Shown here: positions 53,449-63,461 of the stretch, in pieces
Numbering within the stretch: the stretch's first letter is position 1
Layout: every line of letters begins with the position of its first letter
Source of the DNA: Limnanthes douglasii subsp. nivea
Lineage: Eukaryota; Streptophyta; Magnoliopsida; Brassicales; Limnanthaceae
Reading direction: 5' to 3'
NCBI GenBank assembly: GCA_036936605.1
Contig: JAUPFV010000004.1
Coordinates: forward strand, 184,220,807 to 184,284,806
DNA length: 64,000 nucleotides
Made by a program: the position numbers and the translations under genes
Notes under the pieces: model-generated
What the model was told of the DNA's origin: nothing
Databases searched by the model: none
The model's input: only the letters and a program-made list of their open reading frames with translations

Positions 53449-54319
53449 TGATGTGATCCTAGATGACACAAGGAGCTTAGAACATGGAAATGTGCAAGAA
53501 CCAGATGAACAACTTGAAAAACAAGATGAGCTTGAAATTGAAGATATTCTTATTTTACCGGCTGGTCCAACAACTCGATCAAGAGAAAAACAATTTAACA
53601 AAGCTGTTGGAGGATTGCTTAATCAACTAGAGAATCCACGTGATCAACACAGAAAGTATGGGGGAAAAGCTTGTCAAACCACTTTGGTCTTGATTCAAGC
53701 TAATTGATTTCAACAAATGAGAAAGTGTCTCGATTGTACTCTTTTTCCCTTGTTCAAGTTTTGTCCCAATGGGTTTTCTTGACAAGGTTTTTAATGAGGC
53801 AATTATTTCACTTCACCATTGCCCATTTGTTGAAATAAAGGCCCAAGGCCCATCTACACCAAAAGCCACGTCGTTGGAGGAGGGAAGGGTCTGATTTCCA
53901 GCTTATATCATTAATACTTTGTATTTTCAATATTAAAGCATTTTGTTTCCAAGAAAAGCCTTAATTGTTTTAGAGGCATGCATTATATTTCCAAGAACAG
54001 CCTTAATTGTGTTCAAGGCTAGTTTTTTCTCCTATAAAAACTATGTACTCAGAATTCTAATGGTTAGACTATCTTTGATTCTGAAAAAACTTCTTAAGTT
54101 TTACTCTTCTCTTGTTGGTGTGTAATATCCACAAGAAAACCTGTTCTTCATTTGGTGCGTCATATCCAAAGGGAGATCAGTTGGAATATCAATGGCCTTT
54201 CCACAACCTTTGTGTGACCTATCGATCCACATCCTTTAATCCTTGAATCCTTTTGGGTTCCTGGTTGCAAAGTTATCCCTATTCCATTTCAGAGTACCGA
54301 TTCTAGGAGGAGTTTATCA
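53449..54319 (+). repeat. CRM-type LTR closing the array
   Basis: 871 bases ending GAGTTTATCA, with more differences than the unit LTRs show among themselves. It is preceded by a short duplicate of LTR sequence (GCTTAGAACATTGAAAT). It is followed by AAATTTATATATA and has no PBS, consistent with a 3' LTR. I see no matching 5-base target duplication with the flank before unit LTRs. Confidence 0.9.
53453..53707 (+). CDS. LTR-encoded integrase tail (last LTR)
   Basis: Same frame as at 41084, ending with LENPRDQHRKYGGKACQ. In a 3' LTR this could be the real end of pol, but here the pol frame in front is absent. Confidence 0.55.
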   Translation: MILDDTRSLEHGNVQEPDEQLEKQDELEIEDILILPAGPTTRSREKQFNKAVGGLLNQLENPRDQHRKYGGKACQTTLVLIQAN

Positions 54320-54839
54320 AAATTTATATATATATATATTTGGATCCAGATATTTGAATAGGGTCTGTAATTTTGTTTTTTTTTATTGTTTTTGTGTTTT
54401 TTTAAATCTTTTAAAATATAGGAGAACTACATTCACAATTCACTCATCTCTCAATACTAATCTAAATTGATCTAGTTCTTCAACGAGTTCTCTTAAAGCA
54501 CTAGTTATTGGTTCTAGTTTACTTGATTCTTTATTGCGAATGGTTACGCTTTTATTTTTGATCAAAAAATTTATTTGATAAAACCAATCAAATTTGATTG
54601 TGGTAACATTATACTAGCTGAATCAATAGCTTTGTATATTTTTCACTTATTTGGTTGTTATATGAGTTTCGATATTAGTTTGTACCACTTCTTATTTGTT
54701 AATTTAAAAAAACAATATATTTGTATTGGTAATATTAATTAGTATTAGTTTAAACTTACGGTTTATTAACTCCCGATATTGTTTGGTATTATGGTTTAGT
54801 TATATTAGTTCGGATTAGTGTGTTTTTGCGATATTAGTT
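54320..54839. other. AT-rich stretch, no gene seen
   Basis: Begins with a (TA) tract and a TTTTTTT-rich part. Nothing coding or repeated was recognised. Confidence 0.5.
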
Positions 54840-55508
54840 AATATTTAAGACATGATTTTGGTTTATAAAATAATAACAACACTTGTACTAATTATAACAA
54901 AATCATAATAATAATCAAAATGTAGTAATAAAATTCTAATAATATGCCTTATAATATTTTAAACTTATATGATATGATTTTAGTTTATAAAATAATAACA
55001 ACTTTGTAATTTTTATATCCAAACCATAATAATATTGAAGATGTCATAATAAATTTATATAATAAAATTATAATATATGATTTTGGTTAATAAAGTACTG
55101 ACAACACGATAATATTTATAATCAAATAATAATACTATTAATAATCAAAATGTAATAATAAAATTATAATCATGTGTTTTTAATATTTTAATATTATAAG
55201 ATATTATTTTGGTTTATAAGATGATAAGAATATTCTGTATAGAATATTATGTAACGAATATAAATAAATAAATAGAAACGTCTATGTAATAAATAGAAAT
55301 AAATAAAGGAGACTAAATGTCACGTACAAGGCCTATAAATAGGAGTCGAGCTCCATTTGTAAAGTATCTCAAAATATATACAGAAATACATTTATACTAT
55401 TTTCTTCTTTTATCTCTATTTTTCTGTCTCTTTTTCTATTAAAATGATTTAGGTGATTTGTTAGGATTTTTATCCTAACATAAGATAATAACAACACTCA
55501 GTAATATC
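54840..55508 (+). repeat. Degenerate AT-rich minisatellite of about 120 bases, interrupted
   Basis: Three to four loose copies of TTTTGGTTTATAAAATAATAACAAC followed by TAATAATAATCAAAATGTAA-like sequence. The last copy is split by the solo LTR at 55222-55480, and T4 begins in its tail. Confidence 0.72.
55222..55480 (+). repeat. Solo LTR with TAAGA duplication
   Basis: 259 bases beginning TGATAAGAATATTC and ending TATCCTAACA (TG...CA), flanked by TAAGA at 55217-55221 and 55481-55485. Removing it and one duplication restores the minisatellite TTTATAAGATAATAACAAC. It has a TATA box (CCTATAAATAGG at about 55328) and a terminal hairpin TTAGGATTTTTATCCTAA. No internal element sequence is present. 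Confidence 0.9.
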
Positions 55509-55808
55509 TGATGAGTGCGGAATTATTCATCACTACTCACTGAGAAGACCGGACAGGGTTAATTCGGACAATAGGTGCCCACTGAACTATCCGGACAAGA
55601 CAAAAGTACTAAAACACTAAACACCTTTTGACTAAGCTAGATGCTAATATACTTAAAAACTAATAGGTCTTTAAACTCGACCCGGTTTTGTAACTTGCCC
55701 CAAAAGCCCATGGGTCCATAATTAAGGGAAACACTTAAACACTTAATACCCTTCAAATTCTCTAAAACACTTGACGAAATTACCCTTAGTCCAAAATAAA
55801 CCACACCA
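55509..55808 (+). repeat. T4 5' LTR
   Basis: About 300 bases, TGATGAGTGCGG to AACCACACCA, directly before AATTGGCGACC. Its partner is outside the window, so the left edge is inferred from the TG and the end of the minisatellite. Confidence 0.72.
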
Positions 55809-55810
55809 AA

Positions 55811-55828
55811 TTGGCGACCACAGTGGGA
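55811..55828 (+). promoter_or_regulatory. T4 primer binding site
   Basis: TTGGCGACCACAGTGGGA, as in T1. Confidence 0.78.
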
Positions 55829-55881
55829 GAAGAAGGTGCCTGAATCTAGCATTCAAAACCAGCAAAAAAAAACCAGTTCGG

Positions 55882-57470
55882 ATGAATCCGGACGAGCAAG
55901 CAGTGCCACCACCTTTGATAGAAGTGGTGGGAGAGAACGATGAGTACACGATCGAAAAACAAGACAGGTTTAAAGTTGAAATAAAAGCCTTGAGAGCTGC
56001 TAAAAAGGCGGAGTTAGGCTTGAAAGAAAAATCGAAAGTGTCAATAATTCACCACACTGACAATCCAAAGGAGAAAGACCCATCAGCAAATACTCACTTG
56101 AGTACTAAAAAGACCCATGTCAGCTCCAAGAAGTCTCATCGGTCTAAACCAGTAGAGAGCTCAGAGTCTGAGTCCTCTAGTAGCTCCTCGAATGAGGATG
56201 AACTTGAGTAGTCCGTGTCATCCAGCAGTGATGAGGGCAGATCCAAGAAGAAGCAAAAGTTGGTTAAAAAATATTCAAGAAAGAGGAACATGCATGGAAG
56301 GTTGAAAAGGCATTTGGGAAAAGGGTCATCTCACAGCCACAGTTATAGCCGGAGGCATGTGGATCAGCTTCTGATGGATCCCTTCGCTTTCCATGATGAG
56401 CCAGGTATTTTTGCAGCACCTAATGAAGACATTGTCTTTAGTCGTGGTCGAAATTGGAGAAAATCTCCTTTGTCCTCCAAAATACTGTCGAGAAACCTTC
56501 CTAAGAGGTTTGATAGTACTAAGATGGGAAAGTATGATGGGATCAAGGATCCAGACAATCATCTGGAACAATTTAAAAATTTTATGATGAATTTTGACGA
56601 TGATGACAAATTGTTGTATAGAGCCTTCTCTCAATCTTTTACGTGGAGTGCTCTGAAATGGTACAATAGCCTACCACAAGGGTGCATAAGAAACTTTGAC
56701 ACGTTTTGGGTGGCCTTCCGGAGGCAGTTTGTTGGAAGTAAGGAGGTGAAGGACAGTGGAGACACTATTATCTATTGTGCCCAAGAGCCAAATGAATCAC
56801 TAAAAGACTATATAAGCCGGTTCGTGAGCACAAAGAATGGGTTAGCTGATTGCTTTGAACAAGTAGCAATAGCTTCTCTGAGACAAGGATTAAACCCTGG
56901 GAATCTTGTCGATTTGGTCACCAGGAAGAAGGCTATGACGTGGGGTGGTTTACTGAACCAGGTGGGAAAGAAAATCAATGTAGATGAAACGAAAAAGACT
57001 AGGGTGCACAAGAAAGTGAGGTCTGCCCCAGCTGCACCAAACCGGAATCAGTCCGGATACAAGGCTAAGGAGGCCGGACAGGGTCCCAACAGGGCCAAGG
57101 CTAAATCTCACCCAATTCTAGCTCAGAGCCAGCACTCTAGAAATAAACGAGGACCTTGGGTCCAACGGGAGTGGTTTCCCGAATTAAAAGAAAATGTGGC
57201 AACCATCTATGACAAAACAAAAGATGAGGTACATTTTAGGAAGCCGGTAGCGCTTCAGTCTCCTAGGGAAAGTCGTAATACTTGTTTATGTCAATATCAT
57301 CATGATATTGGCCATAACATAGAAGATTGCATCGCTTTGAAACAAGAGGTGTATAATCTGATTGAAAGAGGAAAATTAGGTGCTTATGTCAAGAGAAGAA
57401 GTGGGAATAGGCCCGATAATGCTCTTCGGACTTGCCCAACAAACAATGTAGGCACATCGGCTCCGGACGG
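55882..57470 (+). pseudogene. T4 gag, one nonsense codon
   Basis: The start is the Met at 55882 (MNPDEQAVPPPLIEV); the earlier Met at 55771 lies inside the LTR. A coiled, Lys-rich N-terminus is followed by a Ser/Glu stretch with a TAG at 56209-56211 in the same frame. The gag core has RFDSTKMGKYDGIKDPDNH, LKWYNSLPQGCIRNF and FVGSKEVKDSGD. The knuckle-like box CQYHHDIGHNIEDC is near 57290. Gag would form the particle and bind RNA. The same domains are scattered in T1 and T3. Confidence 0.87.
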
Positions 57471-57980
57471 GGCCATGGTAATTTTTGAAAGATTTGATGT
57501 AGAATCAGAGTATTTGGATCCTGATCTAGCCCGGAATAAGGTGGGTGTTATAACTAAACATACCAAGACAGTATCTGGGCTCATCAGTTTTTTTGAGTCG
57601 CTTACTATATTTGGGGGACACACAATGACCGCGCCAACTCCTTCTTCAAGGAAGAGGCATGTTCACACCCTGGCTACTCTGTTAGAGGGAGGCATGTCCT
57701 CCTATCAATCCCAAATTCCTTTCCCCTTCATTGTCTTTGATGAAGATGACTTAAGGGACATAGTTGGTCCTCATGAAGATGTTGTGGTGATAGGAGCATC
57801 GATTGGGGGCAATGACATTAGGCGAATTTTGGTTAACACTGCCAGCTCGGCCAACATCCTCTTTTTAAGTTCCTATAAACAGATGAAGAATCCGGCAGTA
57901 ATTCAGCGTTCGAACAGGTTCATTGTGGGTTTCTCTAGAAGCTCTGCGGACGTGGTCAGAGAGTTTGAGGAGGAAGAACC
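57471..57980 (+). pseudogene. T4 aspartic protease, catalytic Asp replaced
   Basis: In frame with gag. After SLTIFGGHTMTAPTPSSRKR and a DEDDLRDIVGPHEDVVVIG lead, the active-site segment reads RRILVNTASSANILF where DTGSSA is expected, so the Asp is Asn and the Gly is Ala. The protease C-terminal half and the RT fingers are deleted: GFSRSSADVV is followed within about 15 residues by the RT palm. The deletion is in frame. Confidence 0.83.
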
Positions 57981-58930
57981 AGGAACACACTACTTTTGTT
58001 ACAAGGTGATGCCTTTTGGGTTGAAGAATGCTGGGTCTACCTATCAAAGGTTGGTGAATAAAACGTTTGCTGATCAAATTGGGAGGAATATGGAAGTGTA
58101 TATTGATGACATGATGGTAAAGAGTGTAGAAGAAGAATTACACTTAGAATATCTTCAAGAAACTTTTGCCAACCTGGCAAAGGCTAATTTAAAATTAAAT
58201 CCATAAAAATATGTTTTTGTAGTGCAGTCCGGAAAGTTTCTAGGGTATGTGATAAGTGAGCAAGGGATACAGCCTCATCCAGACCAGCTTGATGCCTTAT
58301 TACAAATGGATCCTCCTCGGAATATTAAAGAAGTGCAAAGGTTGACAGGAAGGTTAGCTGCTTTAAATCGTTTTATCTCAAGGTCCTCGGATAGTTGTGC
58401 CCCGTTTTTCCAGACTTTAAAGGGTGCTAAAGACTTTAACTGGTCTCCACAGTGCGACCAAGCGTTCAATGAAATAAAAAAGCATTTATCTTCCCCCAAA
58501 ACTCTCTACAAACCTATTGATGGAGAAATGTTGTATATATATTTAGCAAAAACCGAATGTGCTATAAGTGCGGTGCTAGTAAGAGAGGTGGACAGTTATC
58601 CTCGTCCGGTACATTACATCAGCAAGAGTCTGATGGATGCTGAAAAAAGGTAATTAAAACTTGAAAAACTAGCACTATATTTGGTGATTGCTGCCAGGAA
58701 AATGAGACCCTATTTTCATTCTCATTCTATTATCGTCCGGATGTCTTTTCCCTTGAAAAATGTTCTTCAGAAGGCACACATATCAAGTAGGATGACCAAG
58801 TGGTCAGTAGAATTGGGTGATTATGATATTGATTTCGCCCCTCGGACTGCGATCAAAGCTCAATCTGTTGCTGATTTCTTGGTTGAATTCCATTCGGACA
58901 GAAGTACTAAGCAAGTTGCAGATGGAAAAA
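57981..58930 (+). pseudogene. T4 RT (partial) and RNase H, two nonsense codons
   Basis: Starts with YKVMPFGLKNAGSTYQR, so the RT fingers and the first catalytic Asp box (MDAFxGYNQ) are missing. VYIDDMMVKSV (YxDD) is intact. A TAA at 58204-58206 follows KLNP, then the same frame continues with GKFLGYVISEQGIQPHPDQ, LNRFISRSSDSC and SYPRPVHYISKSLMDAEKR to a TAA at 58651-58653. After this RKMRPYFHSHSIIV and MTKWSVELGDYDIDFAPR complete the RNase H. Confidence 0.87.
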
Positions 58931-59425
58931 CTAAGAAGGTATGGGTTGTCCGGACAGATGGTGGATCAAGTACCATGGGTTGTGGTGCTGGGATATGTTT
59001 AACCTCTCCGTATGACGATAAATTATACCATGCTATATGTTTTGCTTTTAAGGCTTCTAACAATGAGTTAGAGTATGAGGCTGCTATAGCTGGTTTGAAA
59101 TTAGCCTTTCTGTGCGGGGCTAAAAGAGTCAGGTTAATGAGTGATTCTCAGCTTCTTATGCATCACACCCAAGGTCAATCTGAGGCCAAAAGGAGCAGCT
59201 GATTAATACTTGTTCATCCTTAAAGAAGTGGCAGCTAACTTAAAAAATGTTAGCTATGAGCACATACCCAGATCGGAGAACAGACTAACATACTCCTTGG
59301 CAACCATAGCATACTCTGAGTCCTACCCATGGATTCATGTGCAAGAATATCCATCCATACAACCCAATCAGTGTAAGGAATATGAGGAAAGTTTAAGTGT
59401 ACAAGTAGTTCAACCCAAAAACTAG
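58931..59425 (+). pseudogene. T4 archaeal-type RNase H
   Basis: Second RNase H: VWVVRTDGGSSTMGCGAGI, KASNNELEYEAAIAGLKLA, MSDSQLLMHHTQGQSEAK. A frameshift at about 59195 moves the rest to another frame: EVAANLKNVSYEHIPRSEN, YSLATIAYSESYPW. The DGG, the Glu of EYEAA and the Asp of SDSQ are all kept; the last motif HIPRSENRLTYSLA has lost the usual VAD. Confidence 0.85.
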
Positions 59426-60658
59426 AGATATCCCCTTCTTCAATACATTTCGGAAGGCATTTTACCTCCGGAGAAAGCTGTGGCAAGAATAATGAGGTAT
59501 ATGGCTCATGGTTTTTTAATCATAAGAGATATCCTTTGCAAGAAGTCATTTAGTAGACCTCTCTTGCGTTGTTTGGGATTGAAGAGTCCCAAATTGTGTT
59601 ATCCGAACTATATGATGGTGAAGGATTAGCACACTATGGCTATAGAGCTTTAACCCAAAGGGTTTTGTTGGTCGGATACTACCGGCCATCCATAATGGCA
59701 GATGCCAAGGAATTAGTAAAGAAATGTGACCCATGCCAAAGATATGGTAATAAAATTAATATCCCAACTGTCCTACTGGAATCAATTTCTGAGTCAGTGC
59801 CTTTTGCTCGTTGAGGACTCGATTTAGTAGGGCCTCTACCGATGGCATCCGGAGGGTGCAGAACTATTATTGCAGCCATTGATTATTTTTCCAAGTGGAT
59901 AGAAGCAGCCCCCCCTTGCAGGAACTACTTCAAAAGCTGTTATAAAATTTATCCTGTCTAACATCTATTGCAGATTTGGGGTTCCACAAAAGATAACAAC
60001 AGATAATGGGCCACAATTTGATAACAAGGATATGGAGAGTTTCTGTGCCTCTAAGGGCATTCAGCATTGTTTCTCTTCTCCTTTTCATCCACAAGCGAAT
60101 GGTAAAGTTGAAGTGGCAAACAAAACCATTATGTCCGGTCTTAAAAAAAATTTAGAAGGGGCTGCAGGAAAGTGGCCAAGCTATTTACAAGAATTATTAT
60201 GGGCGTACCGGACTACTACTCGAGCTGTTACCCAAGAATTTCTTTTTGCCTTGGTATATGGGATGGATGCAATTGCTCATGCAGAAGTATCTCTTCCATC
60301 ATACAGAGTCCACAATTTTTCCGAACAGGCTAATAAAATGACAATCAGAAGTCAATTGGATTTAATAGAAGAAAAAAGGGTTAAGGCTCATCTTAGAGCC
60401 ACCCATTATCAAGGCTTGATGAGGAGCAGGTTTGCTTCCAATATCAAAAGAAGGGATTTTCGACCAGGAGACAAGGTGTTGAGGAAAGTCTTCTTACATA
60501 CTAAGGAGGAGCAGTTTGCCAAGGTAGCTCCAAACTGGGAAGGGCCCTATGAGGTCACCGAAAAACTTAAGCCTGGGATATACAGGCTTCAAGACAAAGA
60601 TGGAAGAATCTAAAACCACCCTTGGAATATTGAACACCTCCGGTTGTATCTAGAATGA
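59426..60658 (+). pseudogene. T4 integrase, stops and a frameshift
   Basis: Zinc-finger half HYGYRAL...CDPCQRYGNK. Then FAR, a TGA in place of Trp at 59812-59814, and GLDLVGPLPMASGG (first Asp). An extra C in the run at 59909-59916 shifts the frame before GTTSKAVIKF. TTDNGPQFDN (second Asp) and GKVEVANKTI (Glu) follow. The C-terminal domain has RRDFRPGDKVLRKVFLHTK and APNWEGPYEV. A TAA interrupts at 60611, and the natural end is KLRLYLE-type at 60658. Confidence 0.87.
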
Positions 60659-61196
60659 AAGTTGTGTAAATATTTACTTGTTTAAAGTCCATGTAAATAT
60701 TAGGGGGCATACTCTTTCCTACCCTAGTGGCGCGGGGAGGTTTTATTGAGGTGTCTGGGTTTTTAAATAAAATTGGATGCCTTCTTAAAATATTCGGAGT
60801 GTTTTGATTTACAATTTCTTTAAACTCTTCTAAGGATCTTTGGCATACAAATTGATCTGGTGGAATGATGACCATTTAACATTTGTCATCGGAGATTTTA
60901 AACACTCTCATCTTAAATACTTGTAAAACAAATAAGGCCTCTTTAAACATCAGCCATTGAAATTTAGCAAATATAGATGAAACAAAGGAATTTTTTTGCA
61001 AAGTAAACCTATCGGGCTAAAGCCGGATGATGATATTAAAACATAAAATATGTCTTTGCCATCCAAGGACTTTGAGTTTAAAGAAATGCTAAACCGGACT
61101 CAAACCGGATACAGTTACAAAAATACATTGGCCATCCAAGGACTTTGGTGTTTTATAAGGTTAAGTAAAACAAAATAAGAAAATATAGTTAAAACC
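60659..61196 (+). other. T4 region between integrase and antisense ORF
   Basis: Non-coding. It contains TTAGGGGGCATAC (polypurine-like, about 60703) and GGAGGTTTTATTGAGGTG (about 60735), the same motif as after integrase in T2 and T3. Unlike T2 and T3, I see no tandem repeat. Confidence 0.6.
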
Positions 61197-61885
61197 TCAG
61201 GGCTTGTTCCCTTCAGATGTTCCTGCATCATCTTTCTCCGGTTCCTTCCTCCTCATCGGTGGTGTCGTCAATTCCACTAGAATAGTTCTTCTTATCACCA
61301 TCCACCATTGTATGGAATGAGATAGCTTCAAACTCAACATATTTCCATAAGGTACCAAACGTTCTCTTCGGAAATGTTTGGTGGAAAAGCAGAACCATAT
61401 CAGACTTAACTTCGGCATACCTTTTTTCTAGGGAATTTATCACCTCGTTGGTGTATGCATCGACGCTGGCCTGAATTCTCTGATCCTACTCTCTCACCAA
61501 GTCTTCTTTTTCTTTAGTTACCTTGGACACAACCTCTTCAAGAGAAGTTTTGTCACCGGAAAAGGTTCGGATGGCATCGTCCTTGGTCTTCATGTCTCCC
61601 TTCAAGATGTAAAGATCTTTTTCCAAACCGGTGCATTGGGTTTGGAGCTCTGTCTTAGCTGTCTCCGAGTTGACCAACGTGGTTGCCAGATCTTCTTTCT
61701 CCTTCTTCAAACCCTCAAGATCCTTCTTCAATAGCTGAATACTCTGATTGGAATTAAGGAGGTCAGTGGACAAACTCTCCTTGTCAGTGTTGAGAGTGTT
61801 GATAAGGGCTGACTGGCTCTTTACTTGCTTCTCTAGATTGAGCACTAGCTGAATATGGCCCAACAGAGAATGAGTCACCGAATCG

Positions 61886-62109
61886 TAATTATTACGGGGT
61901 ACCCGCATGGCCTAACGATCTTTTATATATTTGTTCCGGTAGTAATTCTTGGTACTATTGCCTGTAATGTAGGCTTAGCTGTTTTAGAACCATCAATGAT
62001 TGGTGAACCCCCTTTTGGGGCTTCAACTCTCACGTAAAGTTCTTGTTTGGGCAATTCAAAAGCGAGAGAAGGTTTTTTACTTATAAATCGATATGCAAAA
62101 TCATTCCAT
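61886..62109. other. Chloroplast-derived insertion (NUPT): petD joined to ndhH fragment
   Basis: At 61886-62010 the plus strand matches petD (cytochrome b6-f subunit IV), including codons for [18 protein letters not shown], with a few small insertions that break the frame upstream. At 62011-62109 the minus strand matches ndhH, with codons for [17 protein letters not shown] and FISKKPS. These genes are not adjacent in plastid genomes, so two pieces were joined. Neither piece is a working gene. Confidence 0.88.
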
Positions 62110-63389
62110 GAGGCATCCTAACAAACTGGTAGACTTGAACCTTGTTCGTATATGACCCGATCAATTCGATCAGGCACTCGCCATCTATTTTCATTGTCCA
62201 ACTCTTTGACAATATGAAAAAACCAAAAGCTCTGCCATTTCTCTCTACCTATCCAAGGGATGGAAGGGCGGAGGCCTTTGGTGTCCCCTCCAGTCAAGAA
62301 TTGGAGCCTCACAATCATTAGCCAATATGGTTTTCTCGCATGCCTTTCTTCGTTCATGGTTCGATATTCTGGTGTCCTAGGCGTAGAGGAGCAACACCAA
62401 TCCATCCTGAACTTGGTGGTACTGTAGGGGATGTCCTGCGGAAAAATAGATCGACACCGGGATGATAAAAAGCTTAACCTCTCATTCTTATTACTTTTTC
62501 AATATGAAAAAAAATGAAAAATAAAAAGGTTGTCTTATTCAAAACCCCAATTATGAAATTCTTTCTCTCCCACTTCACACCTTGGAACGCACCATTTGTT
62601 TTCCCCTGAAACAGTGAAAGGCTTACCATTAAAAGTCACCATATTGGAGGAACTTGAGGGAAGGTAGGGGGCAGCAAAGTCGTCTTTATCAAACTCTCCA
62701 AAATAAAGGCCAATATTCTGGAGGCCACTAATGTTTACTCCTTCCAAATCTCCTCCACTACCCTCTCCGATGTGTAGATTGGTGGGGATTAGCTCTGCTA
62801 GGGTGGGGTCAGTTGGATCGGCTGGAGGTAGAGGTTCCGAAGGGCGGAGGACTACTTCATCCCCCAAGGAGACCTTCTTCTTTTTAGCAATCCTCTCATC
62901 ACTGCTAGCTCCCCTATTTCGATCCTTTTTAAGAGGCCTTGGTTGATTTTGGGGTTCACCTACTTCCTTAATAGATTCGTCCTCAGCTACTTTAAGCAAA
63001 GTAGCATCAATCCCTCTTTGGACCTGCTCTCCTTGGCTCTCCGGAGCAACCTCCTCTGCAGCACCCCGAACGGCCTCTTCTCCAGACTTTTTTTTCTTGC
63101 CCTTCTTCCCTTTTATTTTGCTTGGGGATTTGGCTCTAGAGGGCAAGGGAAAATTACCATCTTTCGCCTCTGTTATCTTAAGTATAATGGCCAGAGGAGG
63201 TGGTGTAGTCAATTCCTCCCAAGTGAGGTCTCTCTGGCCCGTTGTGTTCCAAAGGTGGGACCTCACCAAGTTACCTGAGGTAAAGCCGTTGTGGAAAGCG
63301 TTCCCCCCAATGGTCAGCAGTCCAGGCATTTAATTTGGCACACGTGGTCTGCCCCTCCTCCACATAGTCGGAGAACTCCTTCGGCAATT

Positions 63390-63461
63390 CTGACATAAAA
63401 AATTATTCAGGAATAAAATTTTTGCAAAATAAGAAAGACCAAATAAAATTTAAATACTTAC
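63390..63461 (-). other. Predicted intron in T4 antisense ORF
   Basis: Donor CTCAG|GTAAGTATTT and acceptor TTATGTCAG|AATTGCC on the minus strand. 72 bases, AT-rich, at the position equivalent to the T2 and T3 introns. Confidence 0.72.

Noticed and set aside
56326..56634. Minus-strand frames over T4 gag
   Set aside because: Shadows of the well-supported gag frame on the plus strand.
61855..62037. A petD gene for cytochrome b6-f subunit IV
   Set aside because: Only about 42 codons match, the frame is broken at the start, and it is joined to an ndhH piece inside a retroelement. It is a plastid fragment in nuclear DNA.
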